DNA of 64,000 nt, from contig JAMWET010001371.1 in assembly GCA_024036415.1 (NCBI GenBank), positions 165,001 to 229,000 of the forward strand, in the 5' to 3' direction. Origin of the DNA: Prochilodus magdalenae. Its lineage: Eukaryota > Chordata > Actinopteri > Characiformes > Prochilodontidae. The notes under the pieces are model-generated. The model was given only the letters and a program-made list of their open reading frames with translations, did not search any database and was not told where the DNA came from. A program made the position numbers and the translations under genes. This document shows, piece by piece, positions 1 through 11,640 of the stretch (position 1 is its first letter; every line of letters starts with the position of its first letter).

Positions 1-1099
1 GAATCAATTCACTAAAAAGATTCGTTCAAAAGATTCGTTCACCGATTCGTTCAGTGCTTGGCAGGAGGAGCCTGCGACTGATACACGGCTGAACGGTTCA
101 TGTTTCAGTTTAGTTCACGGCTTCCGAACGACACAACACTATTTGGCTGACTGTTTAACTGCGTTAATGTACTGGTTGTATAAAACACGTAGCGAGAACA
201 GTACAGCGAGTCTTGGGAGTCTTCAGTCTTTGGTAAAGAATTATTCAGCCTGGTTTATTTGCTGGAGCTATCGCATTGTAGAAGCGTAAACAGTTCTAGA
301 AACGGTCATGTTGAGCCTGGTTTCCAATGGGGACTTTTCATCCTAGATAAGGCTTCTACGCTGAAGGTCAGTACGCACAGTAAATGTGGAGTTTAAGGAA
401 AAGCTAGCAGAAGAATTTGCATAGCATGTAGTTGGAAAGTTTGCTAGCTAGCTTAGCTGAAGCTGTCGGCTAACTTCAGGTCAATTATCAGTTACCTAGC
501 AACAGCACGATGGCTAATCTTTATATTTATATTTGAAATTTATTCAAATTCAGAATCAACATTTAGAATCGGGTTATTGGCCAGGCATGTGGACACACAC
601 AAGGAATTTGGTTTCGGGGGTTCGTGTCTCTCTAGTACTGTATCAATATACACATATCTAACTGACAGTCCACCATATACACACCATATACAGACGATAT
701 ACACTCTGGATTTATATCAAGATACACTCAAACACTAAAATGTATTTCAGCATATATTCAGTCATATTAGCCAAATATATTCATTTATGTTGTTACCAAA
801 TACGTAGATGCATTTTAAAATACACAGGGAAACAACATAGAGAAAAAATAAATGTGAATATATGAAAATTAATTTCCAGAACACTAATGCACACGCATCT
901 AATGCACTTTACTGTATGGAATGTCTTTAGAAATGAATTTGTATTCCAGTGTCCTAATTTCTAGTCCTTTTTTGTGAAGCTATATTTGATAAATAAATGC
1001 GTTTAGTGAGTTTTACAGGAAAGTGATCTGTAACTTAGCGTGCTTATATCACTGCACTAGCTAGCATACCTGCTATCTAAACAAAACCCTGTGCGATTG
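1..1099. other. No gene recognised; short GATTCGTTCA repeats at the edge
   Basis: Positions 21-54 carry three close copies of a GATTCGTTCA-like decamer, followed by sequence rich in 'ttcagtttagttca' words, as seen at the ends of some fish DNA transposons (weak inference). The rest is AT-rich with scattered stops in all frames and nothing I recognise. Confidence 0.4.
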
Positions 1100-1101
1100 T
1101 T

Positions 1102-1310
1102 TCTTGTCAGTTTGCGTCTTCCCAAACAGCAAGGACAAATCGCTCCACTGGCTTGACACCTCACCTCCACCCTCAGACCATCCAAGATGATTGTCATGCG
1201 CACAAGGCTTGTCGGTTTGCCTCTTTCCAGACAGCAAGGACGTATCCGTCCACTGGCTACACGGCACCCCCCATCCTCAGACCATCCCGGATGACTGTCG
1301 TATGTACAAA
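1102..1310. repeat. Tandem duplication of a ~104-bp unit
   Basis: Two adjacent units (about 1102-1206 and 1207-1310) align along their length. Shared blocks include 'cagcaagga', 'ccactggct', 'cctcagaccatcc' and 'gatgattgtc/gatgactgtc'. Divergence of roughly one fifth by eye suggests an old local duplication. The small minus-strand ORF covering both is a by-product of the duplication and resembles no family I know. Confidence 0.75.
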
Positions 1311-2504
1311 AAGGCCAAACTAGTTTCTAATCTCCTCAAACTGATTTTCAGGGCAAGTCTTTTATTTTAGAAAATAAACTGTTGAATGAATAACTAGCCC
1401 TCAAATCGAATGGTCTAGGTAAAAATGCTGATGCTGCACTAAAACATCATTTTTTTACTAAATAAATTCACAAAAAACTCTGGTGGAAAATGCTGGGCAC
1501 AACACCAGGGGCTTTGCTGTCAGTGGGCCCACAGTGGGCCGCTATCTTTTTGCTAGGTACTGTATGTAGCAGTAATGAGTGTGCACCAGCATGGTGGTCT
1601 AATGGGTCGTTTGCTGGTTTCGCTTATTACTCAACATGGTCATGCTGGTTGATCAGCATTGCCCCCAAGGATCTAAATCCCACTATATACTGGTTTCACT
1701 GGTGACCAGCTAACAGGATCACATGTATGGTTGGAGCTCAGGCTGAAGTCTAAGTCCCAACATAGCCCAACAAAGCATTTCTCAACATAGTCATATTAGA
1801 ATGATGTTCTTGTTAAAGGTACCACATGGTACAGATGTGCGACAGTTTAGGATGAAGCTAGAGGAGCTCTTTAAATCCCGATCTGCCAGTGTTGGATGTC
1901 CTTTTCATGACTCGAGGTTCTCAGTTTCCAAACTGGGATTTAGATGTCCTTCGGTCCTGTACCGGTTCGGGCGCACTGTGAGTATGGAGCTTCCCTCTAC
2001 GCTGCTTCTCGGCGTGCTGTTAGTCAGCATGCTGACAATTTTCAGCATTTCAAAAGCAGAACCGCCCTCACTCTCATTTGTCTATGTGTCAACAGTTTCA
2101 TCAAGTTGCTCTCGATCCGGCATCTATTACATCAGCCTTGTCAGAACCCAGCGCGGTTAGTTTTACTGTATGAAATAGCTCCACCCTTATTTATTCATGT
2201 GTTGGTCATATATTTCTGTGGTACAAGCTGCTACATTTTGAATGAGACACGAATCCATGTCATAAATTAAAGTTCACTTTTTCCCTCAAAATGTCGGATG
2301 TAGTTCCTTCACCGGGGTGTAAACAAAGTCCTGTAGAGTGATGTAACGTGCAGAGAAATGTATTGAGCATTCCTTTAGAGTGGTGCTGATAGGGACCCAT
2401 TTTATCACCATGTTTATTATCTATTAACTCCAAAGTGATCTGTACTCCCTCATGATGTTTTCGTATATCAACACTGTCCATAGAAAAACAAGTATAACTT
2501 GTTT
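1311..2504. other. No gene recognised
   Basis: Several short ORFs are present, the longest about 119 codons near 1801-2160, but none has a recognisable domain, and they overlap in different frames as expected by chance. I see no clear repeat structure. Confidence 0.5.
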
Positions 2505-3390
2505 AGCACTCCTGGACCTTGAGATGCTTCTTACTGAGCCACTCCTTAGTCGCCCTGGCTGTGTGTTTCGGGTCACTGTCATGCTGGAAGAGCCAGCCAT
2601 GACCCATCTTCAATGCTCTCACTGATGGAAGGAGGTTGTTGGCCAAAATCTTGCGATACATGACCCCATCCGTCCCTCATGACCCTCAGCCCTTCAGTAC
2701 TGTGCAGTCATCCTGTCCCCTTTGCAGAAAAGCAGCCTCAAAGTATGACATTTCCACCCCCATGCTTCACGGTTGGGACGGTGTTCTTGAGGTTGTACTC
2801 ATCCTTCTTCTTCCTCCAAACACGGCGAGTGGAGCTGATACCAAATTTTGGTGTCATCTGACCACATGACCTTCTCCCATGTCTCCTCTGGATCATGCAG
2901 ATGATCATTGGTGAACTTCAAACGGGCCTGGGCATGTGTTGATGTGAGCAGAGGGACCTTCCGTGCCCTGCAGGATTTTAAATCATTGAGGCAGAGTGTG
3001 TTACTGATGGTCCTCTTTGAGACTGTGGTCCCAGCTCTCTTCAGGTCATTGACCAGGTTCTCCTGTGCAGTTCTGGGCTCATCCCTGACCTTTCTCAAAA
3101 CCATCCTTACCTCATGAGGTGAGCTCTTGCGTGGAGCCCCTGACCGAGGAAGACTGACAGTCATCAGTGTTTCTTCCACTTTCTAGAATTTTGTCCCTGG
3201 TGTCCTTAGGCTGCTCTTCGGTCTTGGCCATGGTGGAGAGGTTGGAGTGCGATTGTTTGAGTGTGTGGACAGGTGTCTTTTGTACAGGTAACGAATCATA
3301 CAATCATACAATTTCATTTTCTGGGTTTTTGTAGACTGTCTCTCACAGTGGAAGTGTACACACGATAAAAATGACAGATCTCTCCATCCA
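2505..3390 (-). pseudogene. Tc1-like transposon relic, transposase pseudogene
   Basis: On the minus strand a transposase-like reading starts at the ATG at 3231 (MAKTEEQPKDTRDKIL), skips most of the first helix-turn-helix, and continues with the linker PRSGAPRK and the second helix-turn-helix ([21 protein letters not shown]). The first catalytic aspartate lies in MWSDDTKI (about 2830-2850), and the second survives in the SDPKHTA motif near 2570. The third acidic residue and the PDLNPIEN region are missing because the copy ends near 2505. Frameshifts fall between 2600 and 2810. The non-coding flank to about 3390 resembles the sequence beside the inverted repeat of this family. Tc1 transposases cut and paste DNA at TA sites; this copy is dead. 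Confidence 0.88.
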
Positions 3391-3399
3391 TACATATCG

Positions 3400-3860
3400 T
3401 CCACACTGACATGGGCAATATTTATTCAGATGCACATCCCGAAGTAGTGTCTCTCAGTATGGCGTCGGGCGGCCATCTTTGCTAAAACAACTTGTCAGAC
3501 GTCTCAGCATGGAGTTGTAGAGGCTCCTCATGGTGTCCTGTGATAATCCATCCCATACAGTTTGAATATTCTCATGCAGTTCCTGCAGATGGTGTGGTAG
3601 GGGTGGAGGTGGTGGCACACCAGGCCTTCTGGACGTGTGGCACATAACAACAAACCGTCCATCTAGGCGCTCATGGATGACTCATGGAGGCATCACTGCT
3701 CACGTAATGTCTGCCATCATGGCTGTTGGGTCAGTTAGGTAGGGCAACAAAGCCTGACTTAGCTTACTTTGAGTCATTGGCATGTCTCATGATGGTAAAC
3801 CTACCCACCAAGTTTCATAGCTCATAATCAAGTCTAATCCTACTACATGCTAAACTATGC
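3400..3860 (-). pseudogene. Tc1-like relic, group X, C-terminal part
   Basis: The minus strand reads through a transposase C-terminus containing WDGLSQDTMRSLYNSMLRRL, then KDGRPTPY at about 3460, the usual tail of one Tc1 subgroup. The same group recurs near 13.9, 14.5, 23.4, 45.4 and 51.2 kb. Its non-coding end, with 'cccaccaagtttcat' near 3800, also occurs near 45.58 kb and, in reverse, near 50.9 kb. The copy lacks the catalytic core and sits directly beside the relic at 2505-3390. Confidence 0.75.
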
Positions 3861-4129
3861 TAACGTGAGTGGATCACACTGCACCTACAACTGCGGCTAT
3901 ACTGATGTAGAAAATATGGCGCATGCAAAATACAAGCATAAAAGCTAAAACCAAATTATGACACTGTGACAGACATTACAGTGGGACTGAACTAGGGGAC
4001 CTAAGGTTAATATGCATTTAGAAATGGAACAGATGATGTTGCAGGGCGTACTTATCCAGTCAACTGCTTATTTTCTCAGTGCTCATCCCCAGCACTACAG
4101 GTCCTCACCGTGATCTTGCCATCTCATTC

Positions 4130-5065
4130 AGGAACTCGTTGATCGCCCCGACTGAGGATGCAAGAAGTCTTGGAGTGATTCTGGATGGCCAGTTATCGTT
4201 CTCGGCTCATATAGCGAACCTGACTCGGTCATGCAGAATCCTGCTCTAAAACATGATAGGATACGACCCTTCCTTTCCCAGGAAGCCACCCAGCTGCTGG
4301 TCCAGTCTCTGGTCATTTCAAGGCTAGACTTCTGCAACTCGCTCCTGGCTGGTCTTCCTCTGCGGCCCATCAGGCCCTTGCAACTTGTTCAGAACGCTGC
4401 AGCCCATCTCATTTTCAACCGTCCGAAGTTCACCCACGTCACTCCACTGCTGCACTCCCTTCATTGGCTTCCTGTTGTTGCCCGCATCAGGTTTAAAACT
4501 CTGAGGCCTACAAAGCCAAGAATGGACCAGCGCCTCCCTACCTTATGGCAATGGTGAAGAGTCGAGCTGTACCTCGAGCCCTTCGTGCTTCAAGTACAGC
4601 TCGTCTCGAACCACCATCCCTGAGGACTCATGGAAGACAAGCGTCCAGACTCTTCTCTGTCCTGGCTCCCAGATGGTGGAATAAACTCCCACTGGGCGTC
4701 CGAACAGCGGAGTCTCTCGCGGTCTTCAAACGCAGACTGAAGACCCATCTCTTCGTAATGCACTTAAGTGAGTGAGCTCTAGTAGAGGTGTAAATTGTGT
4801 GTATTGTGTTGCACTTTAATGACCTTTTCTCCTTTATAGGTATGAGCACTGGGCTGGGGTTGCCAGGTAATGCTTGCTCTATGTCTGTGTATTAATCTCT
4901 AGGTACCAGCACTGACCCCTTGTTCGGGCAGTGTCTGAGCTCATGGTCAGTTTTAGGCTCTAAACTTCCTACTAGCTGGAATATTATCCAACGGAACACT
5001 AAGCACAGTTGTCGCTCTGGATTTAGCGTCTGCTAAATGCCTTAAATGTAAATGTAAATGTAAAG
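4130..5065 (+). pseudogene. Non-LTR retrotransposon (L2/CR1-like) 3' end
   Basis: This is the C-terminal part of a LINE ORF2 protein. From about 4165 it reads SLGVILDGQLSFSAHIANLT, then after a frameshift near 4250 ISRLDFCNSLLAGLP and HVTPLLHSLHWLPVVARIRF. After another shift near 4510-4545 it reads RASSTARLEPPSLR, then LFSVLAPRWWNKLP and VFKRRLKTHLF, with a stop at about 4775. These blocks are typical of the region after the reverse transcriptase in fish L2/CR1-type LINEs; the exact clade is my inference. The 3' UTR ends at 5015-5065 with 'gctctggatttagcgtctgc' and short TAAATG-type repeats. That tail matches the tRNA-derived SINEs elsewhere in the window. The copy is 5'-truncated and inactive. 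Confidence 0.85.
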
Positions 5066-5864
5066 ACTCTGCTATCAGTGCTGAAAGGACTAAACTCCTC
5101 TTTAACCCTATAAGCATGTACACCAGTGTACCACAGAGCAGCAGAACTAAACACAGCTCAGCTCAACAGCTCTTGTAAACTACAGAACAAAAGATCGGAG
5201 AGGTGACATATTCCCCTGCGACACTTCCAGCCCATATCCACAACATTTACAACAGTTTAAGTATTTAGGCTGACCTTTAAAAGAGTGGCCTTATCAAACA
5301 GACGAGATGGGCCAGACAGCAGAGTGGGAGAGAAGAAAAGACGAAAGAGAGAAAGAGAACAAAAAAAAAAACACCTTCTTTTAAAACCGTCTCCGCTCAT
5401 AACAGCCTGGGGAAATGGAGCTGCAACGCATCTCAATTTTAGCTTGGCATTTGCAGGGACAGCTAAGGCAACATGAACCTCCGGGTTCACTTTTGATTTA
5501 TAGTTGCGAGGTCTTATAAGGACTCCTCCAGGCAAAACAGAGCAGAGTGCTTCCTCGCTAAAGGCTACATCTGAATATTAAGAAGAGCAGAGCAAAGGAA
5601 AACAGATCCCGATATATTCAAATACCTTTAGTAGACGCTGAAAATCACCACTGAGGTCGAATAATAGATTCAGATTTACGCTGTTGTTGTTTTTATTTTA
5701 ATTCGTACATAAAGACGCATCTATTAGCCATGTAAATCATCTCAGCCATTTTTACCAGGACTATAGTGAAGCTAGCAGTGAAGTTCAGGACTGATATGGC
5801 ACAAATTCCCTATGCATACTCCAAAAACTTGCATACTGAAAATGCCTTTCTAGAAATCACTACA
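5066..5864. other. No gene recognised
   Basis: A purine-rich stretch at 5325-5372 gives opposing short ORFs of low complexity. Nothing else is recognised. Confidence 0.45.
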
Positions 5865-5869
5865 GCTGC

Positions 5870-5978
5870 ATGATGGCTTGGTGGGATCGGGGACTTCATA
5901 TTAATGGCCATGATATTGGAATAGAATATCCAACAAGGTCATATTAGATGTCCACATACTTTTGGCCTTATATTGTAT
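5870..5978 (+). mobile_element. Tc1-like terminal fragment, group Z
   Basis: The stretch containing 'atgtccacatacttttggcc' followed by an A/T-rich 'ttatattgta' is the 3' terminal inverted repeat of a common fish Tc1 group. The same terminus, in direct or inverted form, is seen near 15.83 and 21.46 kb. Only the last ~110 bp remain. The following ~600 bp show no recognisable element. Confidence 0.6.
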
Positions 5979-6597
5979 TATGTATGTATGTATCGTAATA
6001 TGTAGTAATATTCAAAGCAGCGTTTGAACATAGTTTTGTTCAGACATTAGTTGAGTACAGCATGTTACTAGCTGAACCTAAACTTGGTGATTCTGTTCCC
6101 AGAGGGTCCAAAATCCAATAATAATAAGGGTACCTGAGTTAATTTACTTATGACTGAAATATTTTGACAGGCCTTATTCGTATTACATCAAGGTGCACAA
6201 GAATGATTGATGGATCATGTGGAGTTGTGATATATATGTTATTTGTTCTTATGAAGACACTTTAATCTATTTTATGGTGTTAGGTCATTGAGCTGATCCA
6301 CCTGATTTACTGTAGTTCATGATAGGACCCCCTCTGCCATTTTAAGAGAATGACTCTATTTATATGAGATGGAGTCATTCCACACTTTTTACTGAAACTT
6401 GTGCCCCAAGTGACTTTGACATATTATATCCCAAGCCCTGTTAAATCAGTGAGATTATTCTCGAGTTACAGGAGTGAGCGAAGAACGAAGAATGTCATAT
6501 CTGATATATTATTGGTGACACATTTAAAGACTGCTATCGTGTTTCTACCAAAGGTATTACAGTAAGGGGCTTAATCTGTTACACATAAGATATGTAA

Positions 6598-6622
6598 AGA
6601 TATCTATCTATCTATCTATCTA
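6598..6622. repeat. (TCTA)n microsatellite
   Basis: About six TCTA units end in the TA that borders the inverted repeat of the next Tc1 element. TA-rich microsatellites are plausible Tc1 targets, since Tc1 elements insert at TA. Confidence 0.85.
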
Positions 6623-7560
6623 CAGTGGGGTGCGAAAGTTTGGGCAGCGTTGTTAATTTTCCTGATTTACCTTTATAAAGCATAGATTGTTTGGATAAAA
6701 TAATTCTGTTAAATATATCATATAGGGGACAAACCGAAAGTGTGCAATAATTGTCTAAACAAAAGTAGGCAGGTGCATAAATTTGGGCACCAAAAAAAAA
6801 ATATATATTTAGTAGATCCTCCTTTCGCAGAAATAACAGCCTCTAAACGCTTCCTATAGCTTCTAATGAGAGTCTGGATTGTGGCTGAAGGTATTTTAGA
6901 CCATTCTTCTTTACAAAACATCTCTAGTTCACTCAGGTTTGATGGTTTCCGAGCATGGACAGCTCTCTTTAAGTGACACCACAGATTTTCAATAATATTC
7001 AGGTCTGGGGACTGAGATGGCCATTCCAGAACGTTGTACTTGTTCCTCTGCATGAATGCATTAGTAGATTTTGAGCAGTGTTTAGGGTCGTTGTCTTGTT
7101 GGAAGATCCAGCCCCAGCGCAGCTTCAGCTTTGTCACAGATTCCTGGACATTGGTCTCCAGAATCTGCTGATATTGATTGGAATCCATGTGCCCTCAACT
7201 TTAACAAGATTCCCAGTCCCTGTACTGGCCACAAGCTCATTAAAAGCTACTGAGTAATACGGCCACACAGACCCACAGCATGATGGAACCACCACCAAAT
7301 TTTACTGTAGGTAGCAGGTGTTTTTCTTGGAGTGCTGTGTTCTTTTTCCTCCACACATAACGGCCCTTGTTATGCCCAAATAACACAGCACCTTATTCCA
7401 AAATGAAGCTGGCTTGTCCAAATGTGCTTTACCTCAAGCGGCTCTGTTTGTTATGTGGGCGGAGAAAAGGCTTCCTCTGCATCACTCTCCCATACAGCAT
7501 CTCCTTGTGTAAAGTGCGCCGTATAGTTGAACGATGCACAGTGCAAGATCTAACTCTTAT
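6623..7560 (-). pseudogene. Tc1-like transposon, 3' terminus and most of the transposase
   Basis: The 3' inverted repeat starts at 6623 with CAGTGGGGTGCGAAAGTTTG, next to a TA. The minus-strand ORF at 7188-6718 holds the DDE C-terminal half. WGWIFQQDNDPKHCSKST carries the second catalytic Asp, WPSQSPDLNIIENLW carries the third acidic residue (Asp or Glu) region, and the tail contains YRKRLEAVISAKGG. Upstream (7190-7560) more transposase sequence can be followed in broken frames, including the region corresponding to the beta strands before the second Asp. The copy is truncated near 7560 with no matching 5' inverted repeat. This is one of the better-preserved transposase remnants in the window, but it is still a pseudogene. 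Confidence 0.88.
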
Positions 7561-7617
7561 AAATATTCTCCATCACCTTCAAGTTTTGGTTGAAAATAAA
7601 AGTATTAAGCTCTCCCA

Positions 7618-7780
7618 TTATGCATGCATGCCAGATTAATCGTTGTCTGTGAACCCAGTTTGCTGTACAATCCACAAATGCAGGTGAAAGCCATATCATG
7701 CAAAGAAGAAGCCGTATGTCACCATGATCCAGAAACGATGCCGCCTTCTCTGGGCCAAAGCTCATTTAAAATAAACTGAG
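7618..7780 (+). mobile_element. Possible Tc1-like fragment
   Basis: Sequence around 7650-7775, with words such as 'cagaagaagccgtatgtcac'-like text and 'ctctgggccaaagctcattt', resembles the central coding part of another fish Tc1 group, where the reading is close to KRCRLLWAKAHLKW. The frame is broken and no inverted repeats are visible. Confidence 0.4.
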
Positions 7781-8919
7781 GTAAAATGGAAAATTCTATT
7801 GGGAACATCCAATTTACCAAGGCAGGGTTCAAACCCTGCATCTCTGATAGTATAGGGTTGCATTTATGCCTATGGGGAGGCCAGCTTACACATTCCAGTG
7901 GAACCACACAATCATGTTTAGATTTTGCTCAGAAAACCTACACTATACCCAGTAAACCCAGTAAACCTACACTATACATCACTGAAACTAATCTAGAGGC
8001 AACATATTTTATCATTTGCATTTTACACAGCATGATTCAGACAATTATTCACCAATGTGTTTCAGGCAGTTGTTAGAAATGGAAAACCTCAATGGCTCCA
8101 TGCCAGAGCTGTATACTGGAAATCAGTGCTACAAGATCAAACATATGTTAATGTCTGGAACATGGAATTCATGTCCAAGTTTAATCTACAACTGCCAAGA
8201 CGTTATTTGTATCACCATTAGCTTGGCTTAGCTTGGCTAACGTACTAGCTTCTAGTTCTAGTTGAAATGAACATTATCATTGAGGGTTTTTTTCCCACCA
8301 GGTTTTTCTACCCAGCTAGAACATTTGTAGTCTGAACTGAAGGCCTAGCTCTAGTAGTCTGCATTGGAAGCGACAGTACTTATTAAAGGAGAAGAGTGCA
8401 TTACAAAGCAGAATCGACTGCTTTTGTGCTTTGGCATTATTGGGTCAGGATCTGAGTGAAGTGGTGTCAAAGTCTCCTTTTTTAATATTGTTTGATGTGG
8501 AATCATGTGGACGTCTTCCAAAACTGCCTTAGAAGGCCAACGCCTGTACATGATGAAGCATGACCTCTAGAAAGCCCACAGATGAGCCAACTGTCAAAAT
8601 ACAGCAACGCTGACAGGCCGTACCTGCAGCGGGCGAATGCACTTCAGGGAGAGAATAATTAAAATGGCAGGAATTCAACCGATGTGCTTCGTCATCAAGC
8701 AATAACGTGCTTCCTCTTAGAGCAATATCTGTCAAATTCAGGGCCACGAGCAAACTCTTTAGAACTGAAAATGAAAAAGCATGGTCCATGGAGAGAATAT
8801 GGACTGCTATAAAAATAAAGGAAGTATTGGTCTTCGTACTGAACCGGAAGGTCAGCTAACTCTACAGCGGGAAAGAAACTTTTTTAGGTAACTGTTGCAA
8901 CCCAAGTTTAGACAAATGT
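7781..8919. other. No gene recognised
   Basis: Short overlapping ORFs occur on both strands without recognisable domains. A small direct repeat, 'cccagtaaacc', lies at about 7948-7970. Confidence 0.45.
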
Positions 8920-8924
8920 GAAAC

Positions 8925-9725
8925 TGTGTAGACATAGGCTTCGCTACTGTCCGAAATGTGCACTGTCAGGTAAAAATCACCCATCCAAATCACTGAATTC
9001 AGGCGTTCCGATCACTTCCATGGCCACAGCTGTATAAAACCAAGCACCTAGGCATGCTGACTGCTTCTACAGACATTAGTGAAAGAATGGGTCGCTCTCA
9101 GGAGCTCTGTGAATTCCAACATGGTATCAGCCTGAAGTCCAGTTGTGAAATTTCTGGACTACTAAACATTCCACAGTCCACTGTCAGTGGTATTATAATA
9201 AAATGGAAGTGATTGGGAACGACAGCAACTCAGCCACAAAGTGTTAGACCACATAAAATGACAGGGCGGGGTCAGCAGATGCTGAGGGACATAGTGTGCA
9301 GTGGTCAATACAGACCTCCAAACTTCATGTGGCCTTCGGTTTAGCTCAGGAACAGTGTGTAGAGAGCTTCATGGAATGGGTTTCCACCGCCTGGCAGCTG
9401 CATCCAAGCCTTACATCACCAAGCGCATCACCGAGCGAGTTTGGTGTGGAAGAACTGGACTGGCCTGTACAGAGTGACCTCAACCTGATAGAACACCTTT
9501 GGGATGAATTAGAGCGAGACAGCGAGCCAGGCCTTCTCGTCCAACATCAGTTTCTCACAAATGTGCTTCTGGAAGAATGGTCAGAAATTCCCATAACACA
9601 TTCCTAAACCTTGTGGAAAGCCTTCCCAGAAGAGTTGCTGTTATAGCTGCAAAGGGTGGGCCGGCGTCATATTAAACCCTATAGATTAAGAATGGGATGT
9701 CACTCAATTTCAAATGCGTGTGAGT
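8925..9725 (+). pseudogene. Tc1-like transposon, group Y, internally deleted
   Basis: The element starts near 8960 with terminal sequence including 'aaatcactgaattcaggcgt'. The N-terminal coding region begins at the ATG at about 9086 (MGRSQELCEFQ-like reading), with a helix-turn-helix up to about 9290. After a short 'ggtctgt'-side block, the sequence jumps near 9430 to the C-terminal part, VEELDWPVQSD-NLIEHLWDELE, and ends with the AAKGGP-like tail at about 9650. The segment encoding the first two catalytic aspartates is missing, so the copy is about 800 bp rather than the usual ~1.3-1.5 kb. Fragments of the same group lie at 25366 and at the right edge of the window. Confidence 0.78.
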
Positions 9726-10429
9726 GACATTTGGCAATATAATGGAGTTTAGAAGTTTCAACATGCGTATTGTAACACCTGCTTCTCACAGTTAACTAGG
9801 GACATGCTTTAAACTAATACACCATATAACCATGTAGCTCTTTACTGGGAGGACTGTACTGGAGCCAACATTACCTAAGCATGTTTTAGCCTCATTACGG
9901 CGAAATCTCATGTTGTATTTTGAGGTCATAAATCTCAAAATCTTGGAGGAGGAAAGTTCTTACTTCAGGCCAAGCAAGATGTTTAAGTGTCAGGAGAGAT
10001 AAATGGAACAGCCAGGATTCTGGCACTCACACAGACCTGGAAGCTCTACTAACTCTGCAGCATCCATGTCTAGAAGGGAAGAAACCGCTTTGATGACTGT
10101 TGCCCTCTGGGCATAGCATAGCACTATTGCTATCCATTTTTCAGCCTGAGAGTCATTGAGATCACTGCTAAACTGGAGCAGTGGATGGCAGCTTCTGTGA
10201 AGTGTTCTAATGTACGCCATCCTGGTCAACTAGACCTCCAGGGCATGTACTGTAAGGGCAGGGTCAGTGTTTTGAAGTGTATCTCTGGAGCCAGGATTGT
10301 GATGTAGTTGCTTTGATTTGCTGCCACAAATCTGACACTTCTACTAGACAGCTCCAAACATCATGCTGAAATGGGACTTTCCTGAGTCAGGGTTAGTGCC
10401 ATCAGTTTATAAACACGAAAGGCAAAGGG
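9726..10429. other. No gene recognised
   Basis: Unique-looking sequence. A short minus-strand ORF (79 codons, 9990-10229) has no recognisable domain. Confidence 0.45.
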
Positions 10430-10439
10430 TCTATACATA

Positions 10440-10745
10440 AAAAGTAGGGTGTGCTAAAGGGCTCAGTTCTAGGATCACTTCATTTCCTTATTTATATTAA
10501 AACTAAAAAAGAGGTATCTGTAAATATGATATCACCTTCCACTTTTGCGCTGTTGACATGACTGCACTGATCAGACAAACCCACCTAAATAAGACCATAA
10601 AGGATCTTGAATTGTGGATTGAATATTGACTTTCTATAGTAAACTTGTGAGCAAATAAGCTGTTATTTTGACCGGAAGAGTTTGAACAATGTTTAGAACA
10701 CGCTTTCTGAATAGCCCACTCATTGGCACAAAGCATCCATAGCCT
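10440..10745 (+). pseudogene. LINE reverse-transcriptase relic, copy 1 (5' part)
   Basis: At 10448-10501 the plus strand reads GVLKGSVLGSLHFLIYIK, a decayed form of the reverse-transcriptase block GVPQGSVLGPLLF-IYIN. At 10543-10600 a second block reads FCAVDMTALI followed by LNKTIKDLELW, matching the catalytic YADDT block and the helix after it, with the catalytic aspartates partly replaced. The reading then fades with stops. It is a dead non-LTR reverse transcriptase; the clade is not resolvable by eye. The end (10681-10745) is duplicated at 12771-12835. Confidence 0.7.
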
Positions 10746-10749
10746 GTGT

Positions 10750-11440
10750 AACTTCCTGACCTTTGAGCCTAGAGTCACCACACTCGGGCCAGGTTATCAG
10801 AGTGTGGTGTTGTCAACGTGTGCCAAGTTTGGTAACTGTAGGTCCTTCCATGCCCTCTCTAGGCCTTGCATGATTGGTTTTTACTACTTGAGGCTAATGA
10901 TGTCTAAATTCACATTTACTAAATGGATTTGACTGTAACTCCTTGATCTTTGGTCTTAGAGTCACCAAACTCGGGCCAGTTCATCAGAGTGTGGGGTTGT
11001 CAATGTGTGCCAAGTTTGGTATCTTTAGGCCCTTCCATGCCCTCTCTAGGCCTCTTACTATTGGTTTTTACTACTTGAGGTTTAAGTTTAATTTAACATT
11101 TAGCCAACTGATTTGGCTGTAGCTCCCTGACCTTTGAGCCTAGAGTCACCAAACTCTGGCCAGGTCATCAGAGTGTGGGGTTGTCAAGGTGTGCCAAGTT
11201 TGGTATCTTTAGGCCCTTCCATGCCCTCTCTAGGCCCCTACTATTGATTTTTACCACTTGAGGTTTAAGTTTAATGTAACATTTAGCCAACTGATTTGGC
11301 TGTAGCTCCCTGACCTTTGAGCCTAGAGTCACCAAACTCGGGCCAGGTCATCAGAGTGTGGGGTTGTCAATGTGTGCCAAGTTTCGTGACTCTAAGACCT
11401 TCCATGCCCTTGCTAGGCACTTGCATGATGAGGCTTATGT
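10750..11440. repeat. Tandem array of ~185-bp units
   Basis: Nearly four units begin at about 10750, 10937, 11121 and 11304 (periods 187, 184 and 183 bp); the last is cut at about 11440. Every unit carries 'cctagagtcacca', 'gtgccaagttt' and 'ccttccatgccct' at the same spacing. Units 3 and 4 are the most alike, so the array grew by recent local duplication. It lies between two segments that are adjacent in the second copy of this locus at 12771-13065. I see no coding potential that all units share. Confidence 0.9.
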
Positions 11441-11445
11441 CTAAA

Positions 11446-11640
11446 GAAAAATCTGACCTCTACAATCAATCAAATGTATAAAGTAAAACAGCTATGCAGC
11501 AGCATGGTGTGCCACAAGGCTCTGTTTTAGGGCCACTTTTATTTTCCTAATTTAGGCTGGTATTGATTACAGTTATCCACCACCTTCTTCTTATCTGCTC
11601 TAGGAATTCCTAAATGTCATATCGGCTACAAGCTTCAGTA
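11446..11640 (+). pseudogene. LINE reverse-transcriptase relic, copy 1 (3' part)
   Basis: Positions 11500-11550 read QHGVPQGSVLGPLLFS, a well-preserved reverse-transcriptase signature, followed by non-coding text. The whole segment is repeated at 12859-13065 with roughly 90% identity by eye. Confidence 0.75.
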
